64,000 nucleotides of DNA from NCBI RefSeq assembly GCF_031143425.1, contig NC_090447.1, positions 30,098,238 through 30,162,237 of the forward strand, given 5' to 3'. Within the stretch, counting starts at the first letter, position 1. Each line of letters opens with the position of its first letter. The DNA comes from Pleurodeles waltl (lineage: Eukaryota > Chordata > Amphibia > Caudata > Salamandridae). Under the pieces are notes generated by a model. That model saw only the letters and a list, made by a program, of their open reading frames with translations, was not told the origin of the DNA and did not search any database. A program made the position numbers and the translations under genes. Below, in pieces: positions 10,730 through 22,237 of this stretch.

Positions 10730-13700
10730 ATGAAATTTTTTAAAGCATTAAGGAGTGCGATGAAGGGGGAGTCTTACATTAAAGCGAGCGTAGGAGAGGA
10801 AACGCCGCCCGAAGGTACACCAGCTTACATTGTAATGGAGGAAAAGGGGGTAGCTCCGTGCCTTTGGCTAAAGCAATGGCACAAGCTGACAGAGAAACAT
10901 GGGAGCGTAGCGTTCCCGATCCATGGGACATTCAATATAAGGATCCTAGAGAATTTGAGATTCGCGATGTACGACATGAAGGTACCTCCAAGGCCAGCAC
11001 AGTTTGAGGCTCTGGCAATTTGGGAACTAATGGCTAGACAGCAGCAGCAAAATAAGTTCGAGACTAGGATAAGGAAGGTAGAAAAGACACTAGCGGACGC
11101 TAGGTGGGATAATGCACAGAAGGTGTGGAGGTCAGATGTATTGCAGGGGATAAAATTGTTTCCCGCAATTACTAAGGAAGAAGAGGAGACAGGTAAGAAA
11201 GCTACCTGTAAGGCAAACAGGAGGTGTTCTAAGGATAGAGAGGACGAGGAAAAGTTGAGAAGAGAAGAGGAGTTAGAGGATGAGGAGTTAATCATGCAAT
11301 TGCTGAACGACCGTCCACCACCTTATGCAGAGAGTGGACAAGGTCCAAGTACCAGTTCTGCCCCTCCGGCACCGGTACAGAACAGTGAAACTCAGAGTTC
11401 AGGAGCATCATCGGGATCTAAGGACCCGAGTTTACTGTTCACCCCGCAGATACCGCAGGTTAGGAGAATATATCCAGATGTGCCCATGTTGAAACCAGCA
11501 GAAAATTATCAGCCGCAGGTCCCAAGGTACTACAGCAGTGACAACAGTACGGGAATGATTCTAGATCCAACCGTAATGGGAGGACAGAATGGTCACAACC
11601 CAACACTGGCACAAGCTGAATCAACCCAGTTTTTGATGCCTCAAAAACAGATGCAGGGGGGAACCGCACATGCTCAGATGACGGGGAGTCAGATGGGCAT
11701 GCCGGCAATGATGACCCATAGTGTGGGAATGAACATGTCTCAGAACATGGGGAATGGACAGAACGCGGATGCGATATCCCTACCCATTACTGTAGGTCCA
11801 CCGGTACCTTTGTACATTCAGCCTAACACAGGTATGAGCAGTCAAAGCTCAATGGTGCAGAGCGGGATGGAAAGGAGGTGCATTCAAAACACTCCAGAGA
11901 CAACTCCGATAGCGGCCCTGCCAAATGGATCTGGGTCCTTGATGGAGTTTAGTCCCATATGTGCTCAATCAACACTGGTGAGGTCGAGTCCCCCACTGAT
12001 GATACCGCTATCATCGAACACTGAAAAGTTGCCGCAACCATCAATGGCAGTCGATGTGAACGCTACACTGATGGGGTTGAATGCGCAACAGCTGACACAG
12101 TGGTTCAACAGTCTGAATTCCACACAAAGCTCAGCCAGTGGGAAGGGAGAAGATTATCTGAATAGGGTCAGGTTGAACATGGAAGCACAAGAATTGGTGG
12201 AAGGGACTATGGGTGTGAATAGGTTAGAGTCCTACTCGGAAGAAGAGCTGAGGTATCTATGTCCCAGGATTACGAGAGAAGTGAACAAGGTACATAGAAG
12301 CTTGCAAGAAATAGCTGACAAAAACAGGGTTGACATAGACAAGACAAAACATTTGAGCAGGAGCTACAGGTTGGATTTCGGGACCACAGATTTTGAACAC
12401 ATGAGGTCAGCAGGCATGAAGGCGCACCTTAGAGAATTGTTGCAGAGTGCACAAGTGTGGAGGTGCTTAGACAAATGGGAAAGCAGATGGGTAAAGAGAA
12501 AGGAAAAGAGGAAAGACAGTGTCCCAGAGCTAAACGAGAAAAGACCACAGAGTAGTGATGCAGTAACCATGTTACCAATGAGGGAGACAGCAGGGGGAAA
12601 ATTAATACATGTACCATGGCATAGAAGCGACATTCAGTCTTTTACGGATGATTTTCCCAAACTGAGAGAGAAACCGATTGAATGGTATCAACAGACTGAC
12701 AGGTTTGTGAAGCTTGCAAAATGTCTCTGGGAAGACCCGAACACTCTCTTTGAGATTGTGGTTCCGGCAGATTTGTGGGAGGATTGCAAAAGAGCTGTAG
12801 GTTGGCCGACAAGTGAACCAGAGAGAGACAGGGATACGGGTGCACCATCACCTATGGTGATGAGCCTGTACTATAAGGTGATTGAGCATTTGAAGACGAA
12901 GGTTGCCGCGAAAAATGTGGATTGGCAGAAGATCGATCGAACTGCCCAAGAGGCTAAAGAGTCGATTCATAGTTACTATGAGAGGTTGTTGAAGGCGTTC
13001 AAGAACTACAGTGGCACGGAAACAATAGAGGCGAAGGACATGCTTCATTTTGTGTTTAGATTTGTGGAAGGGCTGAGACCAGAGATAAGTCAGATGATAA
13101 AGTCGCATTTGATTTGTTGGCAGTCGAAACCTATTGATGAGGTGTTGAATTATGCGAAATACTGTAGCGACGAAATTGAAGTGAAACAGAAAAAGTTGAA
13201 GGAGAAAGTGATGATGATGCAGCTTAAAGCAGCTCAGACAGGTCTGCAAGGTTTGCAAGGGTTGCAAGGGTTCCAACAGCAGGTACCGCAACAGCAGCCG
13301 CAGTTGCAGGGAAATATGATGTTTCAGCCACAGGCGAGAGGCAGAGGCAGAGGAGGTTTTGTGAATAATGGTCCGGATTTGAACACTGTTGTGACTCCGA
13401 ATGGTGTGCAGGCATTGAAAAAGGTGATGCCATGTCACGTGTGCGGAATCGTCGGACATTGGAAACGCGAGTGCCCGATGGTGGTGCAGGAAGGTGCAGG
13501 TGTTGGTCAGCAAAACAATGATGTCAATGCATTTCAGACAATGAGGGGACCGAAAATGAGAGGTCCAAACCCAAATTTTCAGACCATAAATCAGCTGCAG
13601 GGATTACAACCTATGCAGCCGCAGCAGATGCAGATGCCCCGTATGCAGATGACGCAAATGCAGCCAATGCAACAGCAGTTTCCTATGGTACCTAATCAGC

Positions 13701-16700
13701 AAATGCAAATACCTTTGGCACCAATGAGTCAGCAGCAAGTGATGGTTCCTCCACAGGTCTCGGGTCAGGTAATGAATACAAATGCCACCGTACAACAGTT
13801 CCCATTACACAGTGAGAGTGGAATAAACAATGTATGGGAGAGTGAAAGTTCAGGAGAGGAAGGAGATTGTGTGCTTGCAGCATCCTTGGAAGTTGATCAA
13901 AAGGGTCCGTACGTGGAGGGAAGAGTAATGGGTCATCGTGTCTCATTCTTGGTTGACACAGGAGCCACACGTTCAACTGTTAAGAGCATTGAAGTACCAA
14001 ATTTGCCACTCTCAGGGAGAACAGTTCAAGTGGTGGGAGTAGCAAACAGGCACCTGACAAACCCAATTACAGATCCGGTACCAGTCAGCATTGGTAACTA
14101 TCAAGGGTTACATAAATTTGTGGTATGTGACTCAAGCCCGATAGCACTGTTAGGGAGAGACCTATTGTGCAAATTGGGTTGTTCGATTATGTGTTCGAAC
14201 GAGGGAATTAAAATTCAGACAAGCAGTGATGGGGAAGAAGAGGACAGTGCAGAGGGGGATGAGATGGAAACTGTCGATGAAGAGTATCCTCTGATTTGTC
14301 TCTTCCCGATGATAACTGAAGAAGATATTCCAGCTGAATTACGGGAAACAGTCGGAAAGGAAGTGTGGGATATGACAGGGAAAGAGGTGGGATTGATGAA
14401 AGGAGTGGAACCAGTGAAAGTGACTGTAAAGCCCAATGCAACCTTTCCCCAGACCCCACAATACCACATGGCACAAGACACCCTTATGAAAGTTGCCCAA
14501 CTCATTGACGAATTTGTAAAACAGGGAGTACTGAAAGAAGTGTTAAGCAGTCCATGTAATTCACCAATAATGGGACTAATAAAGCCGAGTGGAAAGGTCC
14601 GAATTGTACAGGACTTGAGGAAAATAAATGACATCATAGTCAAATGCTGCCCTGTAGTACCGAATCCAGCTGTGATAATGTTTCAGGTCCCTTGCGATGC
14701 TGAGTGGTTCTCAGTCATCGACTTGTCACAAGCATTCTTTTCGGTGCCTCTTCATGAGGACAGCCAATTTCTCTTTTGTTTCAAATTCTTAGACAGAGTG
14801 TACAGTTGGTGTCGAATTCCTCAAGGGTTTTCTGAATCACCGTCAATATTCAATCAGATTCTAAAGAAAGACTTGGAAGCATTAGAATTGCCATTCGAGT
14901 CAACCCTAGTACAGTACATCGATGACTTACTGATTGCATCAAAGACAGAAAGTGGCTGCACAGCCGATACCATTGCTCTGTTGAACCATTTGGGAAGGAA
15001 TGGACACAAGGTGTCTCCTTCCAAATTGCAGTTCTGTCAGAAGAAAGTGAAATACTTGGGTCACCAGATATAGAAAGTGTCACGGAGAATAATGAAGGAA
15101 AGAATAACGAGTGTACTTCAAATGAGTCCACCAAAGACAAGGAGGGAGGTGAGGACGTTTTTGGGAATGGTAAGCTACTGTCGTCAGTGGATTCCCAACT
15201 TCTCAACTCTAGCAAAGCCTTTACTGAAGCTGACCCAGAAGGATGCCTTGGATCAAATTGAGCTGAAAGGAGATGAGATGGATGCCTTTATTGAATTGAA
15301 AGAATGCATGTGCAGGGCTCCAGCTTTAGGTATGCCTGATTACACAAAGCCTTTCATATTGTTTTGTCATGAACGTGATGCATGTTCTTTGTCTGTCTTG
15401 ACTCAAGTCCATGGTGGCATAAACAGACCAGTAGCGTATTTTTCAGCTACCTTGGATCCGGTCGCAGCAGCACTTCCAGGGTGTTTGCGCGCCGTAGCAG
15501 CAGTTGGTATCAGCCTCACTGAGAGTGAAGGAATAGTGATGGGACACCCAGTAACAGTCATGGTCCCTCACTCAGTTGAGATACTTTTGACCCGCTCCCG
15601 AACGCAACACATGACTGGAGCAAGACTCACAAGGTATGAAACGATAATTCTGGGCTCACCGAATGTGGAGCTGAAAAGGTGCACTACGCTGAATCCAGCA
15701 ACCTTGCTTCCCGGTGAAAATGCTGAAGTTGAGGACGCTGAAGACATCGAGCATGACTGCCTTCAGGTGACTGAATTTTGCACAAAACCTCGACCTGACA
15801 TTAAGGATACTAAGCTTGATGAAAATGACCAAATTGTTTTCGTTGATGGTTCATGTCTAAGAGATGGGATGGGGATTTTGAAAGCAGGATATGCTGTATG
15901 TACTGTAACAGGTGTCTTGGAAGCGTCCTGGCTTCAAGGAGTCTATTCTGCACAAGTAGCAGAACTTGTAGCCCTCACAAGAGCATGTCAACTGTCTGCA
16001 TTGATGAAAATTACCATTTACACTGATAGTCAGTACGGGTTTGGAATTGTGCACGACTTTGGGCAACTATGGTCACAGAGAGGTTTCCTGACTTCTTCAG
16101 GATCCCCAGTGAAAAACGGGGAGAGAATAAGGGAATTGTTACACGCCATTCAAATGCCAGCCGAAGTTGCAGTGGTAAAGTGTAGTGCTCATACAAAAGG
16201 ACAGGACTATGTCTCTCTGGGAAATGCATATGCAGATCAAGTCGCAAGATTTTGTGCCTTGAACTGTATATTACTCAGGGATGAATGGAATTCAATAAGT
16301 GAACCAGAACTCGAACCAGCTGAAGCATTTGCCTTGAAGGTCGTAGATACAATAGATGAACTAAAAGCATTACAGAATAACGTCAGGGAGGATGAAAGAG
16401 ATTCCTGGATTAAATCACAATGTATAAAGAGACCAGATGAGTTATGGGTTTCAAATGAGTGAAAATTTGTTTTGCCAAATAGTCTCTTATCGCAGCTAGC
16501 GCGGTTCTATCATGGGCAAGCTCACCTAGGGAGAGATGCCATGATAAGATTGTTCAAAACGGATTGGTTTAACCCCAGATTTCGTCAAGCTGCAGAAGCA
16601 GTTTGCCATCGATGTGTCATTTGCCAGCAGATGAACCCAGGAAAGGGAACAGTTGTGAACGCGAGCCACATTGGCAGAGCCAGTGGCCCGTTTAGTAGAA

Positions 16701-18304
16701 TGCAGATGGACTTCATTGAGATGCCTGTGCATGGAGGTTTGAAGTATGTGTTGGTGATTGTGTGCATTTTTAGTCACTGGATTGAAGCATACCCCACACG
16801 TAGAAATGACAGCCTTACAGTTGCAAAACTATTGTTGAGGGAGTTAATACCACGTTTCGGATTCCCGATCTCTTTAGAATCAGATAGGGGAAGTCACTTC
16901 AATAACGAGGTGATAAAGTTACTTTGCGCAGCGCTGAACATTGAGCAAAAACTGCATTGTAGCTATCGCCCTGAAGCCTCAGGACTGGTGGAGCAAATGA
17001 ATGGTACACTGAAATCAAGAATGGCGAAAATATGTGCATCGACAAATTTGAAATGGCCTGACGCATTGCCCTTGGTGCTAATGTCAATGAGAAACACCCC
17101 TGATAGAAAGACTGGATTGTCTCCGCACGAAATTCTCATGGGCAGGGCCATGAGACTTCCTGCAGTTCCCGCAAACGCGCTTTTGAATATTACAGATGAT
17201 ATGGTGTTAGACTACTGCAAGGGTCTGGCTGACGTGGTTCGCTCTTTCTCTCACCAGGTGGAAGCAACCACCTTGCCACCGATCCAAGGTCCAGGACACA
17301 CACTGAAAGCAGGTGACTGGGTCGTGGTAAAGAAGCACGTGAGAAAGTCGTGTCTGGAACCCCGTTGGAAAGGCCCTTTCCAAGTGATCCTGACGACCAC
17401 TACCGCTGTGAAGTGTGCGGGAGTTCCCAACTGGATTCACGCCAGTCACACAAAGAAAGTGTTGTGTCCCACAGATGAGGAAGTTGAAGCGCTGAAACTG
17501 CCAGTGCCTGATAAAACAGTGCTGAGCGCTGAGACAGAGCAAAACCGAACTGAAAGCGAACAGGCAGAAACAGGAGAGAGAGAAATATTCTCTGAGGACG
17601 AAGCAACAGACTCACTTGGGGAAGGCCAAGGAGAAACCTCAGACAGCGACGAAGCAGCTGAAGGTGACAAAGAGCCTGAAGCAGCTGAGGGTAGCAAAGA
17701 GCCTGAAGCAGCTGAAGGTGATAAAGAGCCTGAAGCAGCTGAAAGTGATAAAGAGTCTGAAGAAAGTAACGGTGATGAAGGGCTCGAAAGAGGTGAAAAG
17801 GCAGGAGAGCCTGATCAGAGGAGGGCTTTCCCAGAAGCAGACGATAGAGAAAAAGTAAAGGAGAACGTGATTGATTCCCCAGAAGGAGGGGACAAGGCAG
17901 AACAGAACGAAACAGTTCAAGCTTCCACAGAAAAGATCGCAGGTCCATCAAATGGACACGGTGCAAAGAGGAGACTAAGTATATCACCAATAAATCTAAG
18001 AACTAGAGAAAAGTTGAATGACGAAAGGCCAAAAGTGAAAGAGAAAAGAAAGGAAGTGTCTGTCGTGGTACCAACCTCAAGTGAAGAAAAAGACTTGGCC
18101 AAAGAGGAAAGTACCAGCGAGGCAGAATCAAAGAGAGAGGCAAAATTGAAAAGGAAAAGAATACCAAACAGGAGATATTCCGGTCCAGAATGGGCATATG
18201 TAGTCAATGACGATTGGACTGACGAATTTGTATCTCTTAGCCTCGAGAACGAAGAAGAAGAGATACCAATAGAAAAGAAAAGTTTTATGGACTCTGTCGA
18301 TTGA
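10730..18304 (+). pseudogene. gag-pol: gag-pro-pol, single frame, two in-frame stops (copy 1)
   Basis: 2525 codons including the stop. ATG 10730 is chosen because it is the first ATG of the open frame and has A at -3; the frame is open upstream from 10634 but only via GTG. Order: N-terminal matrix-like part; PPPY late motif at residues 196-199; M/Q/S-rich linker; capsid with major homology region at about 740-752 (Q-x3-E-x7-R); CCHC knuckle at 902-915; second Q/M-rich linker; protease DTGA at 1076; RT YIDD at 1396-1399; RNase H acidic residues D1706, E1745, D1766, D1846; integrase HHCC, then D (16709), D (16883) and E (16991) with exact D,D35,E spacing; GPY/F-like end; acidic tail. Breaks: TAG 15071-15073 after RT and TGA 16460-16462 before integrase, neither in copy 2. 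There is no stop or shift between gag and pol. Confidence 0.92.
17480..18304 (+). other. Acidic post-integrase tail of pol (copy 1)
   Basis: Part of the gag-pol frame, about 275 codons past the GPY/F-like integrase end. It is rich in E, D, K and S and holds four tandem 27-bp (9-residue, EAAEGDKEP-like) repeats at 17654-17761, then a basic stretch (KRKRIPNRR) near the C-terminus. Known gammaretroviral integrases end with a short tail. No domain is recognised here and function is unknown. The same tail is in copy 2 up to its frameshift. Confidence 0.75.
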
Positions 18305-18557
18305 AAAGGGTAATAAATGATATTGCTTGCTACAATCTAACGTGATACAACCAGCTGAGACATTGCTAAACCGGATAAGACACTTGCTGAACTGATAAAA
18401 GACTGAGTTATTGCTGAATTGAGACAAATGCTGCTAACCGATAAGTGACAGGCCTCTTGAAGAAAACTGTGTGAACATTGCGCTCGTTCAGCTTTGTAAC
18501 TGAATTGCTAAATAGTTTCTTTATAGGTGCTTCTAGCTCTCTGATTCTATACAGATC
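18305..18557 (+). other. pol-env spacer with degenerate repeat and acceptor-like site (copy 1)
   Basis: Noncoding gap between the pol stop and the env ATG. From about 18359 to 18449 there are four degenerate units of 20-27 bp built on ttgctgaactgataagac. Just before env the sequence ctctctgattctatacag (ending 18554) looks like a splice acceptor, and another candidate is tttctttatag slightly upstream. Env sits in a different frame from pol, so a spliced env mRNA is the expected route. Confidence 0.5.
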
Positions 18558-20189
18558 ATGACGCAAAATAGTAGAAAGAAATATTGTAAATATGTGTGTA
18601 TAGGCTTGGTAATTGCATGTGTACTAATAATAATGGCAATAGTGCTTGGAATGCATGGAAAGGGTGAGAATGAGAAAATTGATGCTTCTACTCTTGCTCC
18701 TGTTACTGTCACTGAACTAACCGCATTGAAAAGACTAGAATTAGATGAGAGACACTTGCATGATAAGAAGGAACTTTCGTATAATGTTTTCTATCGCTTG
18801 CTAACAGAATATGTTGAGACTATGGATGCGAAAGATTGTTATGTGTGTACACAGATACCGACATCAGTAAAGGAAGGGGTGACTTATCACCACATGCCTC
18901 TTACATACGGGATTACATGTAGTATAGTAATGTCTAGGTTTTATGGTCAAACTAACATACAGTATTTTTACTCGAATTATGATGTTACCTTTGCATATGT
19001 TCCTATAATAGCGCAGCTAAGCCAGATTGCTAAAGATTGGGATGCTAAAATAATGAGGGAATTTTTCGAGCCAATGCAACCTTTTGAAACGGCTCACGCT
19101 CATAGGGCAAACCTTACCTGCTCGCTCTCTGCAGTAGAAATAAGCTTTTTAGATCGCACAGATGATAGAAGGGCACATATGAATGCGAAATTAGAAAAAG
19201 AGCTACATAAGAGGACTTCAGTAGATAATTATGCTTTTGCCGCAATAAAAACACAAGGGAGAATAGCTTTAGATGCTTGGCATGTAGGGAAATTTTGTAT
19301 ATATCGAGGTGAATCTTATTATGATAACATTTTTGTAGGAGCGAGTGAGTGTAAACATACGTTTATCTTTAAGGCAAAATGGACATTCATGATGAACGGA
19401 CTTGACCCTGTCATTCCAGGTGTATATTACATTTGTGGGTATAATGCCTATTATCGTCTTCCAAAGGGATGGTGGGGGAGATGTTATTTGGGTATAGTGT
19501 TCCCAAAGGTTTATCAACTGGATGACCTATTGATGATTCCAAAGACATCTGGATCCCATCGTATCCAGAAAAGAGAGACCGCAGCTGCTGTGGTAGGAGA
19601 TATATTTGGAGCCATGATTCCTTCGTTGGGAGTTGTGCTGAATTCCATCAAAATAAGAAAGTTGTCTACTATAGTGGATAACATGTTGACAAAGTTTTCA
19701 GGTGCTATAATCCTGATAGATGCTGAACTTGCAGCGGAAAGAGCTATGACTCTTCAAAACAGGCTTGCCTTAGACATTCTTTTAGCAAAGGATGGCGGCG
19801 TTTGCAAAATGCTTGGTGCGCGCCACTGTTGCACGTATATTCCCGACAACAGTGTGAAAATTAAAACTATGCTTGCTAATCTAACAAAAGAGAGTGCAGA
19901 TTTGAAGGAACTGAAAGAACCAGGAGTGTGGGAGAAGGTTGGAAAAGGACTTGCTTCAGTGGGAAATTGGATTGGGGGAATTTGGAATGGAATAATACTA
20001 AAAATAATACAGGGAATATTAATAGTACTAATTTGCATATTTGGAATTTGGGGAATAAAAAGGGGAATAATAATGATTATGGAAAGAATTAAAAGAAGGA
20101 AGGAAGAGAAAATGATGAAAAGAATGGCAGAAGAATACAAAGCGAAAACTAGGGGAACTAAAAGGAAAAGAGAACTGACAGAATTTTAA
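18558..20189 (+). CDS. env: Retroviral envelope glycoprotein, open (copy 1)
   Basis: 543 residues, ATG four bases after an acceptor-like cag. A basic start and hydrophobic segment at residues 14-31 form a signal peptide or signal anchor. The surface subunit has CXXC (CYVC) at 94-97, the motif that in gamma-type Envs links SU to TM. A dibasic QKR at 337-339 is a plausible cleavage site, though it lacks arginine at P4. The TM subunit follows: hydrophobic fusion-peptide-like stretch, heptad region, an LQNR-type immunosuppressive-like segment near 399-412 and C416-x7-C424-C425, one residue longer than the common CX6CC. Membrane span about 477-500, then a highly basic 43-residue cytoplasmic tail. 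N-glycosylation sequons at 185 and 441. No stop or frameshift is visible; expression is unknown. Confidence 0.92.
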   Translation: MTQNSRKKYCKYVCIGLVIACVLIIMAIVLGMHGKGENEKIDASTLAPVTVTELTALKRLELDERHLHDKKELSYNVFYRLLTEYVETMDAKDCYVCTQIPTSVKEGVTYHHMPLTYGITCSIVMSRFYGQTNIQYFYSNYDVTFAYVPIIAQLSQIAKDWDAKIMREFFEPMQPFETAHAHRANLTCSLSAVEISFLDRTDDRRAHMNAKLEKELHKRTSVDNYAFAAIKTQGRIALDAWHVGKFCIYRGESYYDNIFVGASECKHTFIFKAKWTFMMNGLDPVIPGVYYICGYNAYYRLPKGWWGRCYLGIVFPKVYQLDDLLMIPKTSGSHRIQKRETAAAVVGDIFGAMIPSLGVVLNSIKIRKLSTIVDNMLTKFSGAIILIDAELAAERAMTLQNRLALDILLAKDGGVCKMLGARHCCTYIPDNSVKIKTMLANLTKESADLKELKEPGVWEKVGKGLASVGNWIGGIWNGIILKIIQGILIVLICIFGIWGIKRGIIMIMERIKRRKEEKMMKRMAEEYKAKTRGTKRKRELTEF

Positions 20190-20220
20190 TGGAATAAAAT
20201 TTGTGGGAATAGTTTTGTGT

Positions 20221-20248
20221 GATGACAAGTAGTCATCAGAGGAGGGAT
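20221..20248 (+). promoter_or_regulatory. Hairpin and polypurine tract (copy 1)
   Basis: A perfect 6-bp-stem hairpin (gatgac-aagta-gtcatc, 20221-20237) abuts the purine run agaggaggg. The run is followed by AT and then the TG of LTR2. Two bases between purine tract and TG is what 2-nt integrase trimming predicts. Confidence 0.75.
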
Positions 20249-21811
20249 TGATGAAGCTGAAATGAAGGTTTTACATTTATTAGTGCTTAAACTTAGTGCT
20301 GCAATAATCATGTGTGACTTTAACCGAACTAATAAAGATTGTACGGGGACAAAATGTGCCCTCAGAGTAGTTTGCCAACATTTATAAGCGTGCTTTATAT
20401 AATGTGATGTATTAGAATTGCACTAATCCGACATAATCGTAAACGTGTGCTATGATTTGCTTGTTTGAAATGTTTTAGCTTAGCATTACTTTAGTGCAGG
20501 CTTCGGCCTAGTTGCCTGGTCTCACGATTTAGATGCTCGTATTTTTCCAATGTGCTATTAAACGTGTATTTCTGCTTGAAGCTGTACTTTTCCACTGAGA
20601 TCGTTCACATGCTTATCTTAAGGTTTCGTGCCAGCCTGGCATTTTTCTCTTTGCTCCAAGGTCAATCTGCAGGTGCGGACAATGGAAGCTCTGAAAATGA
20701 GTTAATTGGTATAAAATGTTGCAACTTGCGTACCCGTCTCCAAGGATAATGTATGCTTAAGTAAAAGCTTGAGAACTGTTGTTTTTGATTGGACAATTTG
20801 AAGCTAACCTATGAACCCTCCAATGGAAGACCCTACTGGATTTGAACTGTTGTCTATTTAAACCAGGTGCACAAGGAAGAAAACGGCCATTACCTATCAG
20901 ACATTATTGCCTATCTCCTACGATGCCAATTGATGTTCGACGCCATTTTGAGAGACTTTGATGCTTTCTCTAATCGAGAGAAAGAGACTTTAAGTAATTC
21001 TCGCCCTAGAGACTTTAACTTTGATACGTCCCTTTGCATGAAGTATTAGTCTTATCTTGCCGCCGTGAGGCAATTGCCCCGTCCACCCCTGCCCCTTTGC
21101 CCCGTCCCATGCTGATCGAGAAACGATACCTGTGAGACGAAGACTTCCTTGAATGCTGATTGAAATTGGTAAATATGAAAGGAAATTGTACAATTGCATT
21201 GTGGTTCTTTTAGGTAACCAACTGCTGATTTTGATAAGAGCCCTAGTTAGGAGTTTTTCCAAATTAATGTTGCTAAATTGTTTTTGCATGAAGTCCCACA
21301 TGCCGATGCTAATTTGAGGTTAGATGAGGATTCCTTTTGTTGCACGATGCAATTTGAGACCTTGTTATACTGACCAATGTATGCAATTAGCTCATTACAG
21401 ATTATAGTTTTAGTGATTTGCATTGCTATTATCGAATGCCTTGTTATTCAAATGCTGCATAGATTGCACCTGTTTCGCCGTTATGGACAGCTATTAATGT
21501 TCATTTACGTTTATCATTTGGTGCTGAGACACATCTATATTGTGTTAGCTTTGTTAATATAGGGAAATAAATTCACTAACTTTGAATAAACTGGTGAAAT
21601 TCCTGACTGAAAGGTCAGGGTTCGCCGAAATGTATTCTGGATTAATTGTTAAGTGTTATGTTGATCAGGGCATTGCTTATGTTCGTTATTGATTATTGGT
21701 TTGATTAAATTGACTGATTAAGGGTGGAGAGGGTCCCACTTAGCCAAAAGATTCATCGGCCAAAAGAGCGTCCAAAGTACAGGTAAATTACTAGTACGTA
21801 ACGCTCTATCA
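20249..21811 (+). repeat. LTR2 (shared middle LTR)
   Basis: 1563 bp, 3' LTR of copy 1 and 5' LTR of copy 2. From the position matching 8691 to its end it is identical to LTR1 by eye, while LTR3 differs there at about 15 places. At the site matching 8563 it agrees with LTR3 against LTR1. It has one private change (20293). This mosaic fits an LTR1/LTR3 crossover between the two sites. TATA-like box at 20855, poly(A) signals at 21566 and 21585. Confidence 0.92.
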
Positions 21812-21816
21812 GTAGA

Positions 21817-21837
21817 TGGTAGCAGAGGACGGTTTCG
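21817..21837 (+). promoter_or_regulatory. Primer binding site, tRNA-Met initiator type (copy 2)
   Basis: Identical to the copy 1 site, again starting 5 nt after the LTR's terminal CA and with the same single mismatch to initiator tRNA-Met. Confidence 0.75.
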
Positions 21838-22131
21838 CCTTTTGGGACCCCGTACTCTTAAAGTACATGGTGTTGAATTAAAGGTTACGCCCTTTGAGAC
21901 CCCACTCGAGAAGTTGAATTAGATTTTTCTTGGGTAAAACAGATTGACAGAATGATGATGGGCTAAGTCCACCGCGACTTTCCCGGGATCTCGGAGCTTG
22001 CGAATGAAGAGAATGGAGGTGTGAGATCAGCGTTGGCGGTACTAGTGATGGTATGAGTGAAGTTAGGATTTTGCGCTTGCACAGCTTATTGCTGCAGATT
22101 GTGTGAAAAGGTTGCGAGGATTTTAGAGAAT

Positions 22132-22237
22132 AGCGGAGGTGCGACTCCGAGTGTAGAAGTAGGGAAGTCGTCGAACTTCATAGAAATAGCGGAGGTGCGA
22201 CTCCGAGTGTGAGAGTAGGGAAGTCGTCGAACTTCAT
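22132..22237 (+). promoter_or_regulatory. Duplicated double-hairpin module in leader (copy 2)
   Basis: Same two 50-bp units and four small hairpins as at 9960-10065, unchanged between the copies. Confidence 0.5.

Noticed and set aside
15071..15073. Programmed stop readthrough in pol of copy 1
   Set aside because: The stop lies between RT and RNase H, not at a gag/pol border, and is absent from copy 2; it is a private mutation.
16460..16462. TGA as selenocysteine or separate integrase gene start
   Set aside because: Copy 2 lacks the stop and reads straight through; the frame is the same on both sides.
10825..20228. Antisense frames of 60-220 codons opposite gag, pol and env
   Set aside because: Shadows of the coding strand with low-complexity translations; the same ones recur in copy 2.
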